NCBI GenBank assembly: GCA_036250195.1
Contig: JAVHZZ010000003.1
Span: 343,151,875 to 343,215,874 of the forward strand
Source: Mixophyes australis
Lineage: Eukaryota > Chordata > Amphibia > Anura > Limnodynastidae
Length of the DNA: 64,000 nt
Reading direction: 5' to 3'
The notes below the pieces were generated by a model. The model saw only the letters and a program-made list of their open reading frames with translations. It had not been told where the DNA came from and did no database searches. The position numbers were made by a program, and so were the translations under genes. Shown one piece after another: positions 23,366-33,366 of this stretch (its first letter is position 1; each line of letters begins with the position of its first letter).

Positions 23366-24851
23366 GAGAGTTTGGGTCGGAGTTTTGTTTTTTTAGAATA
23401 GGAGTAATCACTGCATGCTTGTATAGTGATGAAAAGATGCCAGTAGAGAGTGAGAGATTACAGATTTGAGTTAGAGGTGAAATGAGTACAGGAGACAGGG
23501 ATCTACCAATTTGCAAGGGAATAGGATCAAGAGGACAGGAGGTAGAGTAGGAAGATAAGAAGAGAGTAGAAATCTCCTCTTCATTTGTGGGGTCAAATGA
23601 AGAGAGGGTGTCAGAGGGTAGTGGGAAGGAATTAAGCCGATTGCTTGTCGAGGAAGAGGATACCATTTCTAGTCTGATCTTATCAATCTTGTCCTTGAAG
23701 TAGGAAGCAAGATCCTGAGCACTGATAGTAGATAGAGGGTTCGGGGTGGGAGGATTGAGAAGATGTTTAAATGTATTGAAAAGGCGTTTGGGGTTAGAAG
23801 CCTGAGCATTGATAAGAGATTGGAAGTATGTTTGTTTTGCAGTGTTCAGAGCATTTCGATAGGAGTGGTAGACAGAAGTATATGTGAAGAAGTCATTAGA
23901 GCTTCGAGATTTACGCCAGTGACATTCTGCTTTACGGGACAGTTTTTGAAGATTTCGTGTTGCTTTGGTGTGCCACAGTTGACATTGAAATCGACGTGTA
24001 GTATGTAGTGTCGCTGGAGCCACTTGATCAAGGGCCGTTGCTAAGGTTAGGTGAAAATGAGGTACTGCCATCTCAGGGGATAAGAATGTGGAGATAGGGG
24101 AGAGAAGGTGCTGGAGAGAGGTGGAAAATTGTTGAAGATTAATAGAATTAAGATTTCTGCGAGTATGAGGAGGCTTGGTAGAGTTAGACAGTAGAGAGGC
24201 TACAGCAGTGGGGGTGAGAGTGTAGCTGATAAGGTGATGATCCGAGAGGGGGAAGGGTGTGTTAATAAAATTAGAAACTGAGCATAGTCTAGAGAAAACA
24301 AGATCAAGGCAGTGACCATCCTTATGAATAGATGATTCAATCCACTGGGAGAGGTCAAGTGAGGAGGTTAGAGAGAGTAGTTTGGAAGCAGCTTTGGAAG
24401 GTGGGTTATCAATGGGGATGTTGAAGTCACCCATGATGATGGTGGGGATATCTGAAGATAAGAAGTGAGGGAGCCATGCAGAGAAATCCTCAATAAATTG
24501 TTGGTGTGCTCCAGGGGGACGATAGATCACCGCAACACGTAGAGAGAATGGATTAAAAATGCAAATAGCATGTACTTCAAAAGATGTGAACGAAAGTTAT
24601 GGGACATTTGGTAGGACTGTGAATGTGCACTGTGGGGAGAGAAGTAGTCCAACCCCACCTCCTTGTCTGCCTTTAGGTCTGGATGTGTGGGTGAGATGGA
24701 GGCCACCATGTGAAAGTGCTGCAGGTGAGGCAGTGTCTGATTGCATGAGCCATGTTTCTGTTATTGCCAGAAGGTTGAGGTTTTTTTGAGAGGAAGAGAT
24801 CATGAATGGAGGTAAGTTTGTTACAAACAGAGCGTGCATTCCAAAGGGCAC
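23319..24851 (-). pseudogene. LINE ORF2, endonuclease part (degenerate)
   Basis: This encodes an AP-endonuclease-like nuclease that nicks target DNA to prime reverse transcription. The key blocks are visible: WNARS (24829-24843, in another frame), LLAITETWL, YRPP, IIMGDFNIPI, GHCLDLVFSR and LSDHHLI. The Asn, Glu, Tyr, Asp/Asn, Asp and Ser-Asp-His positions of the family are therefore all present. Of the motifs in the long frame 23319-24530 (403 codons), GDFN is at residues 34-37 and SDH at 96-98. The frame is interrupted by TAA at 24597-24599 and by a shift in a T-run near 24786, upstream of which WNARS sits. The frame ends after the first RT residues, AVITPILKKQNSDPNS. Confidence 0.85.
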
Positions 24852-25015
24852 ATTTAAAGGACTTTGGAATAGAGGGGAGACAGGTGATGTGTTTGAGGTT
24901 TACTATAGAACGGTAGTGCTCTGATGTATGTGTGTGTGAGGAGTGTGGGGGACCTGGATTAGGTGATAATATGATGGCATAAGGGTTGGTTAAACAATGT
25001 GATTCGTTTTATCAT

Positions 25016-25815
25016 TTAGCATGTAATGTATATAATAAATATACACATATAGTATATGTAAGCAATGTATATAATACATATAATACACTTTTAATATATG
25101 TAACTAATGTATATAATTTAGTGCACAATTAGCATATGTATGTAATGTATATAATACATCTTATATACATTTAGTGCATGTAAGTAACATATATAATACA
25201 TATAATACACATTTAGTATATGTAAGTAATGTATATAATACATATAATACACATTAAGTATATGTAAGTAATGTATATAATACATATAATACACATTAAG
25301 TATATGTAAGTAATGTATATAATACATATAATACACATTTAGTATATGTAAGTAATGTATATAATACATATAATACACATTAAGTATATGTAAGTAATGT
25401 ATATAATATATATAATACACATTAGTAATGTATGTTTAATATATGTAAGTAATGTATATAATACATATAATACACATTAAGTATATGTAAGTAATGTATA
25501 TAATACATATAATACACATTTAGTATATGTAAGTAATGTATATAATACATATAATACACATTAAGTGTATGTAAGTAATGTATATAATACATATAATACA
25601 CATTAGTAATGTACGTTTAATATATGTAAGTAATGTATATAATACATATAATACACATTAAGTATATGTAAGTAATGTATATAATACATATAATACACAT
25701 TTAGTATATATAAGTAATGTATATAATACACATTAAGTATATGTAAGTAATGTATATAATACATATAATACACATTAAGTATATGTAAGTAATGTACGTT
25801 TAATATATGTAAGTA
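25016..25815. repeat. 42-bp AT-rich minisatellite
   Basis: About 18 units of the form 'gtaatgtatataatacatat', then 'aatacacatt(t/a)agtatatgta', making 42 bp. Two variants (TTTAG and TTAAG at the junction) are interspersed. Shorter interruptions 'cattagtaatgt(a/t)(c/t)gtttaata' recur at about 25421, 25601 and 25790. Because 42 is a multiple of three, long periodic minus-strand frames (25118-25420, 25603-25866) stay open; they are not genes. Unit diversity is highest at the left (25016-25190). Confidence 0.95.
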
Positions 25816-26040
25816 ATGCACGGCTTCAAGACACTTTGTATCACTGCATCTATATCTTGGTCCCAATTCCCTAACATAGGTGTAAAATCACCGTTCTTAT
25901 CACTGTCCCATTCCATTCAAACAATCCTATTACTGCCCGAGGCTACCTGTTCTTTAATGATAACATTGATTTTAAAATAAAGAAAATACCTAAGTTATAC
26001 AATAGGAGGCAATTCCTCTACTGGTTCCTTATTATTATTA

Positions 26041-26084
<44 letters not shown>

Positions 26085-27094
26085 TATCATAATAACTAGA
26101 TATATTTGACTTTTATTATGCGGCCATGTTTAGAGCTGATGTTGCATTGTAAGTGAACTTGCCCTATATCACCGACCATGCTCCTTCTATTCTCAATCCC
26201 CTTTCTCCAGCAGCCTCTCCTACATAATTTATAATACTACAGCTACCAAAGACCAAGTACAAAAAGACAGCTCTGAACAGCCCAAAGCAGTAATTGCATG
26301 TTACCGTGATATCACAACGCAGGAATATAAATATGATACATGGTTCTTTCTTTATCCATTGTGATTTTATATTTAAAAAACAAAAACAATAATATGAGAT
26401 TAAATATTTTTTGTTAATATTCTTATAAAATACACACTCAGCAGAGATTATTGTATCACATTCCAGCTGTTTAATGAGATGATACTATTCATTGTCTGGT
26501 AAGCCCTTGTAATAGTAGCACTGAATGGATTAAATGTTCATAAAATAATGGATACATATTTACATTTTAAATAGCTGTATTGCTCAATCTTTATTTACTA
26601 AGCCCTTAGACTAATTGCTGCACTGGGGAGTACTATGTTATGTGCATACGTTTCCTTTTGATGTCATTTGTATGTAACACACACAGTGTATGTAATGGTG
26701 GTACAATTAAGGAATTCAGAAAGCAAACACGGGTGATGCTTAATTCCCTTTTCCAGGTTTTGAGTATTTCTGTTTCTCTTTTAATTAATATTTCTGCATT
26801 TATAGCCAATGTAGGGTATAAAGGTGGGGTAGGATTTTCATTTCCAGCCTATTCATTACCTGTTATATACTGGGACTTTCAGGAAGGTTTTAGTTTAGAT
26901 GATGACTGAAGCATATAAGGGTAGGATTTCTAAAATTAAGAGTAATGCGCTGCACATTATTTTTTGGAAGGTTAGTTGGCTGTTCATGTGGCCCCCTGTA
27001 GTGTATCAGGTCGCCTATCGCTGATATCATCATCATCATCATCATTAGTGGAGAAAAACCCACAAACAAGCTAACCCCTCTCATAGCATATTTC
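25816..27094. other. Unassigned DNA with (TTA)n and (ATC)n tracts
   Basis: (TTA)n lies at 26032-26083 and an ATC run at about 27024-27046. No gene is recognised. The 89-codon frame at 26640-26909 has no motif. Confidence 0.5.
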
Positions 27095-27553
27095 ATCATC
27101 GTCATCATCATCATCAGCTATTTATATAGCACCACTAATTCTGCAGTGCTGTACAGAGAACTCACTCATATCAGTTCCTGTCCCATTGGAGCTTACAGTC
27201 TAAATCCCCTAACATACACACACAGACCAAGAGAGACTAAGGGCAATTTTAATAGCAGCCAATTAACCTACCAGTATGGAGTGTGGGAGGAAACCGGAGC
27301 ACCTGGAGGACAATCTAAATTTCCAAACACACACAGACAGACAGAGAGAGACTAGGGTCAATTTGTTAGCAGCCAATTAACCTACCAGTATGTTTTTGGA
27401 GTGTGGGAGGAAACCAGAGCACCCGGAGGAAACCCACGCAAAATCGGAGATAACATACAAACTCCACACAGATAAGGCCATGGACAGGAATCAAACTCAT
27501 GACCCCACTGATGTGAGGCAGAAGTGCTAACCACTAAGCCACCGTGCTGCCCA
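27095..27553 (-). mobile_element. V-SINE with internal duplication
   Basis: On the minus strand this is a tRNA-derived SINE: a head 'cagcacggtggcttagtggt', the V-SINE core ('tgtgtggagtttgtatgtt', 'ctccgggtgctctggtttcc'), then the L2-like tail and GAT repeats. About 115 bp of the core-tail junction occurs twice. 'agcagccaattaacctacca' is present at about 27254 and 27368, separated by a rearranged join at 27305-27330. The two copies differ, so the duplication is either old or came from recombination between different SINE copies. Confidence 0.85.
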
Positions 27554-29435
27554 AATTACAACATACATCAATACATAAAAGTACCCTGGAAAGATGAAGA
27601 AACACATTTAGTAGAAGGCGTTGCAGTTAATAAAATAGTCATCTGCCGGTTGACAACCCCTCTTGCTGCTTGCTAGCAAAAATGTGAATTAAAACCTGCA
27701 CTTGAAGAATAGGAACAGATCTCTGATTCATCATTTGTATAAAACATGCGCAAGCCAACAGCCACTTGCAGAAAGTATTATTTTGATTAGATTTCTTGTG
27801 TAAGGACCAACTTATCAGTGACAGTTGGTTTATACATCATTGGAACAAATTATGCAACCTGGATGTTTTCATCCTTCACATGAAGTGTTTAATTCAGGTG
27901 TTTTAACTAGCAAGTAATTGAGTGCGGAAGGAATTTCTGTGTGCATCTATCAGTACAAATGTAATTCAGCCGCATTCAGTGGCTGCATGGTGTACAGTCA
28001 GGTGAGAGATGGTATAAAAAAAATGACGACTGTTTCTGGATTTCAGAGTTTTTTGAAGCATCGCCCTAATTTTGAAGCTTCAAAGCCTGCAGTATATAAT
28101 GCCATTTCCTATCCCGCTATCTCTAAACCCTAGAAATCTCCTTCCGCAAAGGTGTTGTTTTGTTTCTGAAAGTCCCATATTAATCTTAACTACAGGCTGA
28201 TGAGTGGCTGATATCTGTACTGCTGCAAGCTACAAAACAGGGTTATTACTCGTGACCCTTAGAGACATTAGCGAGAGGCTGCTTTCAGTCACAAACATTT
28301 GGACTGCAGACAAATCTAATTGGCTCCCTACAGCGGTGTCTTTCCTTACTGGAAGTAATAGAGGGTGTTTTCTGCAAATTGTCAAGTGTACTATCACGCT
28401 CTTTGCTGTTGTTCAACCAGATTCTGTGTATATATATTTTTGTTGCCCACTGTTATTAGTGTCTTCGTTGCATGTACAATTTGTCCTTCAAATCCTACAG
28501 CCAGAAAAGTAAACGCGGAGAGGGTAATCAGGTGCGATACAGTTACCTATTCAGTGCTTATCCTCTTCTGCCCAGGGATTCACTGAGAATGATGGGGTGA
28601 TGTCTCACCTTCACATATAAACCTGAGACCAGGTACTTCAGGATAATTGGATTGGTGGGAAGTTGTGAGTCATCTCAGTATAATCAGTGTACTGACTGTA
28701 TTGTAAGCTGCACAGGACATCAGTACATACGTTGGTGTGATAACCGCTTCAAGTATTACATATTATTCTAGTATTAGAGGTACATTATTACTTACTATAT
28801 ATCACTTATATTTGTTCGAAGACCTTGACAAAATAAATGCTTTTCACAAATGTACTACTTGACCGGCAAGCAAGCTGCACTTTTTTCTTAATAATTTGGC
28901 AATTTGGGAGTACTGTTTTAATGGCGTTCCTGGGTGATATTTCTTTTTTTGCATGGATAGGAGAAGTAGTGTGGCAGCTGTCAATCATATTAATGGATGC
29001 AAATATAGTGAGAATTTAAGTTAACTATATAGAATGGCTTCTGCCCGTATATTTTGATGAATATTAATAGAAAAATAAAGTTAAAATAAAACATATGGAT
29101 AAAGGGGGTACATATATTCCTTCTTATATACTGTATAACGGCTGAAAATAAATATATACACCTTTTCCATGTATTTACTTTAGAATTTAGAAGTATGGCT
29201 TACTTATGCAGTATTTTTTCTTCCCTGTAAGTGTTCGCTAAAACATTTCAGAATAAATTATTTGCTTATATTTTATGCTCATATATCATTCATAACTTAC
29301 ACAGATCACTGCCATACAGTGGCCAAATTGTCTAGAAAAGTGATAGAACTCTCACTTTACCAGAAGCAGAGCAGGAACCATGTTGTCACGTGAAAATCGC
29401 TGGTACGACAGATTCCGCGCAAGGGTTCTTATCTC
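27554..29435. other. Unassigned DNA, no gene seen
   Basis: Several frames of 60-102 codons occur (for example 28204-28512), none with a recognisable motif and overlapping in different frames. Confidence 0.45.
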
Positions 29436-29438
29436 TTA

Positions 29439-30080
29439 GGGGCCTATTTATCAAACGTTTCTCCCCTGTAAAACTGTTGTTTTCGGGGATTAAACACTAA
29501 ATTGGTATTTATGATTGTAGCATCGCAGCAGATATCATAGATATCTGCTGCTTTGTATCTCTTATTGTTTTACTGAGCACTCTCCATAATAGTGTATGGG
29601 GAGTGCTCAGTAACGCTATTTACAATAATATAAATAAAATTAACTTTTCAATCATGTTAATGTACACCAGAACACTATCATAATTGAAATGTTTCAGTGC
29701 CGTCAGCTCTGCTCCGAAGGGCAGAGCTGGACAGCGCATGTGTGGAGGGATCACATGATCCCTCCCTGTCACTCACCGCTCTCTCTCTCTCTGCAACTAT
29801 AATTTGCCGAGAGAGAGCAGAGATGTTTGTGCGCATGCCTGAGGGTTTCACTCGGTGCATGCGCACTGGAGTCAGAAGAGGAGCCCCATTCATCGCATGC
29901 TGCTTCGGGAACGAAGAGGCAGTGGTAAGTATGTTTTCCACTTCACAGGAACAGCAGTTTTCGTAACTGCTGTTCCTGTGTTGCTTTTTTAATAAATATG
30001 AGAAATAGTTTAATCCTTATCAATGTGATAAGGATTGAAAACTATTTTTCATATTTTGGTAGTGTTGATAAATGTGCCCC
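29439..30080. mobile_element. Harbinger-type element built of serial hairpins
   Basis: The ends read GGGGCCTATTTATCAA and TTGATAAATGTGCCCC. The flanks are TTA at 29436-29438 and 30081-30083, as in PIF/Harbinger. The interior holds at least four consecutive hairpins: 29525-29551 (12-bp perfect arms, loop ATA), 29571-29612 (18-bp arms, one mismatch), 29944-29980 (16-bp perfect arms, loop TTCGT) and 30002-30046 (about 20-bp arms, few mismatches). The frames at 29678-29966 on both strands are not coding. At 642 bp it is long for a MITE. Confidence 0.85.
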
Positions 30081-30083
30081 TTA

Positions 30084-30818
30084 GAATGTGGACAGACAGA
30101 ATCAGAGATCTTTTACCACTGATCTCTTAGAGCTGGGCTTATGATTAGCACAATCTCTAGTCCTAATATACATCATATTATTATACAAAACCTATGAAGG
30201 GAGGTGTCTGGCTTCCAAAAACAAATTAGAAATCAGTGAAATCGAGGTGCGCTCCTTTAACCGACTGAAACGGGTGCGAGTAAATGAAATCATTTTAGAA
30301 AGTGCTGCCAGGACATTTAAAACCACTGTGTATGTAAAAAAACAGACAGTAAATTGTGGCCGGAAATCTGAATAAATAAATGAAGAACTTCAAGGTATTG
30401 CTATGACAGCATTATATGGACCCAGTTACCAACAACACGGGTTGCTGTTTTTATAAAATTAACTTTATGAAATTCACAATGTTTAGTCTAAGCACAAACA
30501 ATATTCTTCATTCATTGATCAGATTACAAAGGCTTGAAAGGAATTAAATGACTACACAGCCAATAAACAATCTTTCCAGCACTACGTACAAATACTGATA
30601 AAATAAACAATCTATTATTTATGAGGAGAAAAGTCAAGGCACGGGTTTTAAGTAATCTGTTTGTGAATAATCTTAATGGTCTGGTCATTTCTTTAAATTG
30701 TATTTATTTATATTATAATTAGTTTTTGGGGCTATATAGGAGAATTAATGCATTTTTTTTCCAAGTAACCGATCATGGATAAATGTTTTTTTCTTTGATG
30801 CTCCCTCTGTAGCTATTG

Positions 30819-30819
<1 letters not shown>
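30084..30819. other. Unassigned AT-rich DNA, no gene seen
   Basis: No tandem array, transposon end or coding motif was recognised. Confidence 0.5.
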
Positions 30820-30903
<84 letters not shown>

Positions 30904-30910
30904 TATATAT
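30820..30910. repeat. (AT)n microsatellite
   Basis: About 45 AT units with one TTAATA interruption near 30898. Confidence 0.95.
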
Positions 30911-31214
30911 ATTTAAATAAAAAATTTCTCTCTTTGTATCCTTAAACTGTAAAGGTGGCAATTTAGCCTAATTAATTGATCCTTGGTAATTTTAATGAAT
31001 TAGCGTTTGCTATGTGCAACATTATCTATATGTACTGTTGCATCACAATTTTTTGGATCTGCGCGCTGTTTAAATGTATTGTGAACTCATGATTGGTGGT
31101 TCAGTGGTCATGTTTTCCTCTCAAATGTCCCGAGGAATTGAGATTGGTGGTTCAGCTCTATATGTATGTGCCTCTCGTCCAATGGCGAAACGCAAGTCCA
31201 GTACACAGTGGTCA

Positions 31215-31387
31215 AAGTGGGGGTGTATACGGTGGTATGCCATAACGTCACTTCTCCTAGTGCTTTGATTGCAATACTGTCAAATTAAATCTTTCTATAC
31301 TTACATTCCTATTACAGTTTCCATACCACTACTTCTATATTACACACCTCCACTTCTAAATTTTCACTTTGAACACTGTATACATAC

Positions 31388-31390
<3 letters not shown>
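31215..31390 (+). repeat. Unclassified dispersed repeat, copy 1
   Basis: This shares with 58085-58225 the word order 'ggtgtatacggtggtat', 'cacttctcct', 'tgtcaaatt', 'catacc/tatactgctacttct' and 'tttcactttgaacac/ttgcacttcaacc', at clear but imperfect identity over about 140 bp. No terminal inverted repeats or coding motifs are seen. The orientation is the same in both copies. Confidence 0.6.
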
Positions 31391-31432
<42 letters not shown>

Positions 31433-31442
31433 TGTGCGTGTG
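31387..31442. repeat. (GT)n microsatellite
   Basis: About 26 units with AT and GC interruptions. Confidence 0.95.
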
Positions 31443-32394
31443 TTCTATAGATCTCCTTCACTAAGTAGAACTGAACATATTTTGCCTGAGAATGTCAGTC
31501 GTATGCAGCCATTTCTTCACTAGGTGGCATTGTTTTATTGCTCCCATTCATATGCAAATATGTTGAAACATTAGATTATATTTATAAAGAACATTTTATG
31601 CCAATAGAAGATTTGCTGAAAATGTTATGGAAATATAATCAAAAGAAAACTTCCTTGCTCCAGTGTATTTTTTTCAGACATTTTCAAATCTCGTTTATTT
31701 CACTTGACAGACATTCATTGAGCAGGTGTGCACATTTGAATGCCACTAAAAGAAAGATAACTGCCTATGATACAGATGCAAATTCCATTGTGTCTCATTT
31801 TAATATGGTGTCAACCAGTTTTTGAATGTTCTAACTCTTTCCACATCTTTCTGTGAATCATACGGTGGATGCTTGACTGCAAGCGATGAGATCTCTATTA
31901 CCACCACTAAACTCTGCGTCGAACCAAGCAGAGTAAAAATTGGAACCCAGAACCTTTCACATATTGATGCAAACTGACACTGACATTAAAAGAGGCAATT
32001 TGCATAATTTTTCGAAGCTGTGCTTTAACTTGTGATGCTTGGTTCATATAGCCTCTGGCTGTGAATTACCAGTGCTAAAATACATCAGATGTATCAAAGA
32101 GAGAAAAAAAACAATATAAAGATTTTTTTTTTCTACTTTTGATTAGTTTGACACTGCCTTTTTCACTACTTTTGCACTATTTAACTTTGCAACTTTGATT
32201 TGCGATACCCGTAATTTAACTTTTTATTTAGCTTCAAATGCAAATATTATAATAAGCATCATGGTATAATATCATTGTTCAACAACCCTCTAATAATCCG
32301 TAGCTCCACATTTGGTAACAAAGTGTAATTGTACAATCAAAGAAAAGCTCTGAGTTGTTGAGATACAAGTAATGAATTGTTACCCTTTGTGGAT
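31443..32394. other. Unassigned DNA, no gene seen
   Basis: The 95-codon frame 31538-31825 lacks any motif. Nothing else is recognised. Confidence 0.45.
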
Positions 32395-32937
32395 TATCTA
32401 TCTATCTATCTATCTATCTATCATCAGCTATTTATATAGTGTCACTAATTCCACAGCACTGTTCAGAGAACTCACATCAGTCTCTGCCGCATTGGAGCTT
32501 ACAATCTAACTGTATAGGGAAGTACGGTGGCTAAGTGGTTAGCACTTCTGCCTCACAGCACTGGGGTCATGAGTTCATTTCCCGACCATGGTCTTATCTG
32601 TGAGGAGTTTGTATGTTCTCCCCGTGTTTGCGTGGGGTTCCTCCGGGTGCTCCGGTTTCCTCCTACACTCCAAAAACATACTGGTAGGTTAATGGAATTA
32701 GTGGCGCTATATAAATAAAAGGTAATAATAATAATAAATTCCCTAACATACATACACAGAGACTAAGGTCAATTTAATAGCAGCCAATTGACCTACTAGT
32801 ATGTTTTAGGAGTGTGGCAGGAAACCCATGCAAACACAGGGAGAACAATGTCCACACAGATAATGCCATGTTGAAAATTGAACTCATGACCCTAGTGCTG
32901 TAAAACAGAAGTGCTAACCACTAAACCACTGTGACGG
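32395..32937 (-). mobile_element. V-SINE interrupted by a second V-SINE
   Basis: Minus-strand SINE sequence runs from 32424 to about 32510 (tail part) and resumes at about 32740-32937 (core and tRNA-like head). The two pieces join at 'tctaa | attccctaacat', which is continuous in the other copies of this window. The gap is filled by the plus-strand SINE at 32511-32739. A (CTAT)n tract at 32395-32423 replaces the usual GAT tail. Confidence 0.85.
32511..32739 (+). mobile_element. V-SINE inserted in V-SINE, opposite orientation
   Basis: The head 'gtacggtggctaagtggtta' carries an A-box-like block, followed by 'gagttcatttcccgacc' at the B-box position and the V-SINE core. The L2-like tail is shortened: the sequence jumps from 'aggttaatgg' to 'aattagtggcgctatataaa', losing about 100 bp, and ends in TAA repeats. 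The shortened tail may be a deletion or a distinct subfamily. Confidence 0.85.
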
Positions 32938-33011
32938 TCAGTATAGAATGTCAGGATTCAGTGCTATCTACAGTTCTCATAGATGAAACAACAATATACA
33001 TTGTTTCTATG

Positions 33012-33358
33012 CAGGGCCGGATTAAGGGAATGGAAGCCCCGTGAGGGCCCACCCGTGATCCAAGCCCCCCCCCCCCATGATCCGAGCCGCCCCCAAGGCA
33101 CTTACCTCCTTCCCAGGCGCGCTGTACACTCTTTACTGAGGAGATCTCGTGAGAGTGAGACTCTCGAGATCTCCTCAGTAAGGAGACTACAGTGCGTCGG
33201 GGAAGGACCGCACTGAAAGTGCTCAGCAGCACTGATCGGGCCGGGGGCGCCCCCGCCCCTGACCGATCAATAATGCTGCTGAGCACTTTCAAGGGCCCCC
33301 TGGATGCCCGAGGCCCCTGGGCTGTAGCCCAGTTAGCCCTATGGTTAATCCGGCCCTG
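33012..33358. mobile_element. hAT-like element with perfect 8-bp duplication
   Basis: The ends are CAGGGCCGGATTAA and TTAATCCGGCCCTG, a perfect 14-bp inverted pair. The flanks are exact copies of TTTCTATG at 33004-33011 and 33359-33366. The interior has two further foldbacks: 'ctgaggagatctcg' mirrored at 33160-33178, and 'gtgctcagcagcactgatcg' mirrored by 'gctgctgagcac' at 33273-33287. There is no transposase. The overlapping frames on both strands (32951-33392) are palindrome translations. Confidence 0.92.
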
Positions 33359-33366
33359 TTTCTATG

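Larger units (their letters stand above)
21702..24990 (-). mobile_element. L2-clade LINE, long but inactive copy B
   Basis: About 3.3 kb of an L2-type non-LTR retrotransposon on the minus strand. In order from its 5' side (24990) there is an APE-type endonuclease, a linker, a reverse transcriptase, the conserved C-terminal block and a 3' UTR ending in GGCGCTATATAAATAAA plus GAT repeats (21702-21745). No ORF1 or promoter is recognised, so it may be 5'-truncated. It abuts the 42-bp minisatellite at 25016. ORF2 is broken by at least four disruptions, including in-frame TAA codons at 24597-24599 and 23167-23169 and frameshifts near 24786, 23365 and 22665. Its 3' UTR is homologous to the tails of the V-SINEs in this window. 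Confidence 0.9.

Noticed and set aside
25118..25866. Long periodic Tyr/His/Ile frames resembling a repeat protein
   Set aside because: The 42-bp unit is a multiple of three and keeps the frame open. The sequence is an AT-rich minisatellite without a start context or promoter.
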